The notes beneath the pieces are model-generated. The model was not told the DNA's origin, searched no databases, and saw only the letters and a program-made list of their open reading frames with translations. A stretch of 33,676 bases of DNA, taken from assembly GCA_030039195.1 (NCBI GenBank), contig JASHQK010000259.1, positions 1-33,676 of the forward strand, written 5' to 3'. Below, piece after piece: positions 33,364 to 33,676 of this stretch. Origin of the DNA: Candidatus Sulfotelmatobacter sp. (lineage in GTDB: Bacteria; Acidobacteriota; Terriglobia; Terriglobales; Acidobacteriaceae). Both the position numbers and the translations under genes were made by a program. Within the stretch, counting starts at the first letter, position 1; the number at the start of each line of letters is the position of its first letter.

Positions 33364-33391
33364 TAGTTTGCCAACGCCAAGCCGATTCATG

Positions 33392-33676
33392 TCAATTAGT
33401 AAAAGTTATATGCCGAGCAGCTTCGCGCATCGCGCCGAGGATACCTTCCTCGGATGTTGGAATCGCACGTGAGCGGATATCGACGAACGCCCAATAGCAG
33501 GTGCTGTCGTCGTGTCCAGACGAAACCGCGAGGATACGCATACCCGGGTACCGTCCAAGCAGGAAACCGCACAAACTTGGATCGCGCTCTGGGTCTTCGA
33601 GCGCAATGATCAGGAAATCAGGTCGGGTCTTGTCCACGAGTTCGGTGATCTCGCCTTCGTTCTGTGCCTCACCGAC
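33392..33676 (-). CDS. Response-regulator receiver-like protein without phosphoacceptor Asp, cut by window edge
   Basis: The frame is open from the right window edge, so the start is missing; GTG at 33637 is only an in-frame codon. The visible 94 residues read VGEAQNEGEITELVDKTRPDFLIIALEDPERDPSLCGFLLGRYPGMRILAVSSG in outline, which follows a receiver domain: in PDFLIIALEDP the place of the phosphorylated Asp (PDLVLLDL...P) is Ala. It resembles short receiver-like proteins of unknown function that I recall from Acidobacteriota. The end (ILGAMREAARHITFTN) has no output domain in view. Whether it regulates the operon is unknown; it is upstream of it on the same strand. (Residues are quoted only to show the pattern.). 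Confidence 0.6.
   Translation of the reverse strand, partial: VGEAQNEGEITELVDKTRPDFLIIALEDPERDPSLCGFLLGRYPGMRILAVSSGHDDSTCYWAFVDIRSRAIPTSEEGILGAMREAARHITFTN

Overview
The window looks like a chromosomal segment of an Acidobacteriota (Terriglobia-like) bacterium. This is inferred from gene style: a small protein family that I recall mainly from that phylum, a PAP2-Wzi fusion, a receiver-like protein without its aspartate, and moderate GC. No rRNA, tRNA, CRISPR array, integrase or transposase was seen.

The left end (1-2915, + strand) is a small accessory region. It holds the C-terminal part of a PD-(D/E)XK nuclease with a cysteine cluster, an unrecognised conserved small protein broken by one frameshift, and an HNH endonuclease whose start overlaps the preceding stop. 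After these comes a heavily decayed nucleotidyltransferase-like gene (about four frameshifts and one nonsense codon). Next is an intact exported arylsulfotransferase-like lipoprotein (3363-4871, +) with its own candidate promoter. A secreted beta-helix protein follows on the other strand (5188-7080, -).

From 7637 to 33183 nineteen genes lie head to tail on the - strand with overlaps or short gaps. They form one large Wzx/Wzy-type exopolysaccharide operon of about 25.5 kb, read from right to left. The promoter-proximal gene is a NusG/UpxY-like antiterminator. Then come the export and assembly genes: a giant seven-SLBB export protein, a PAP2-Wzi fusion, a Wzz-like copolymerase without kinase, and a Wzy-like polymerase. 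The middle part holds glycosyltransferases, two methyltransferases and a Wzx-like flippase. The distal part makes sugar precursors and starts the repeat unit: RmlC, an SDR epimerase, RmlD, an intact polyprenyl-phosphate sugar transferase, an SDR with an inserted zinc-ribbon-like segment, GmhA, a second sugar transferase lacking its catalytic Asp, an HddA-like heptose kinase and a HAD phosphatase.

As a system, the window encodes a heptose- and deoxysugar-containing, methylated extracellular polysaccharide. Sedoheptulose 7-phosphate would be turned into an activated heptose by the GmhA/kinase/phosphatase module, but the nucleotidyltransferase (HddC) and RmlA/RmlB are not in the window. A repeat unit built on undecaprenyl phosphate would be flipped, polymerised, length-controlled and exported, possibly with lipid-carrier recycling at the PAP2-Wzi protein. 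Transcription through so long an operon probably depends on the antiterminator. Immediately upstream of that gene are a candidate promoter with an overlapping perfect dyad and a separate imperfect hairpin. The right edge cuts a receiver-like gene.
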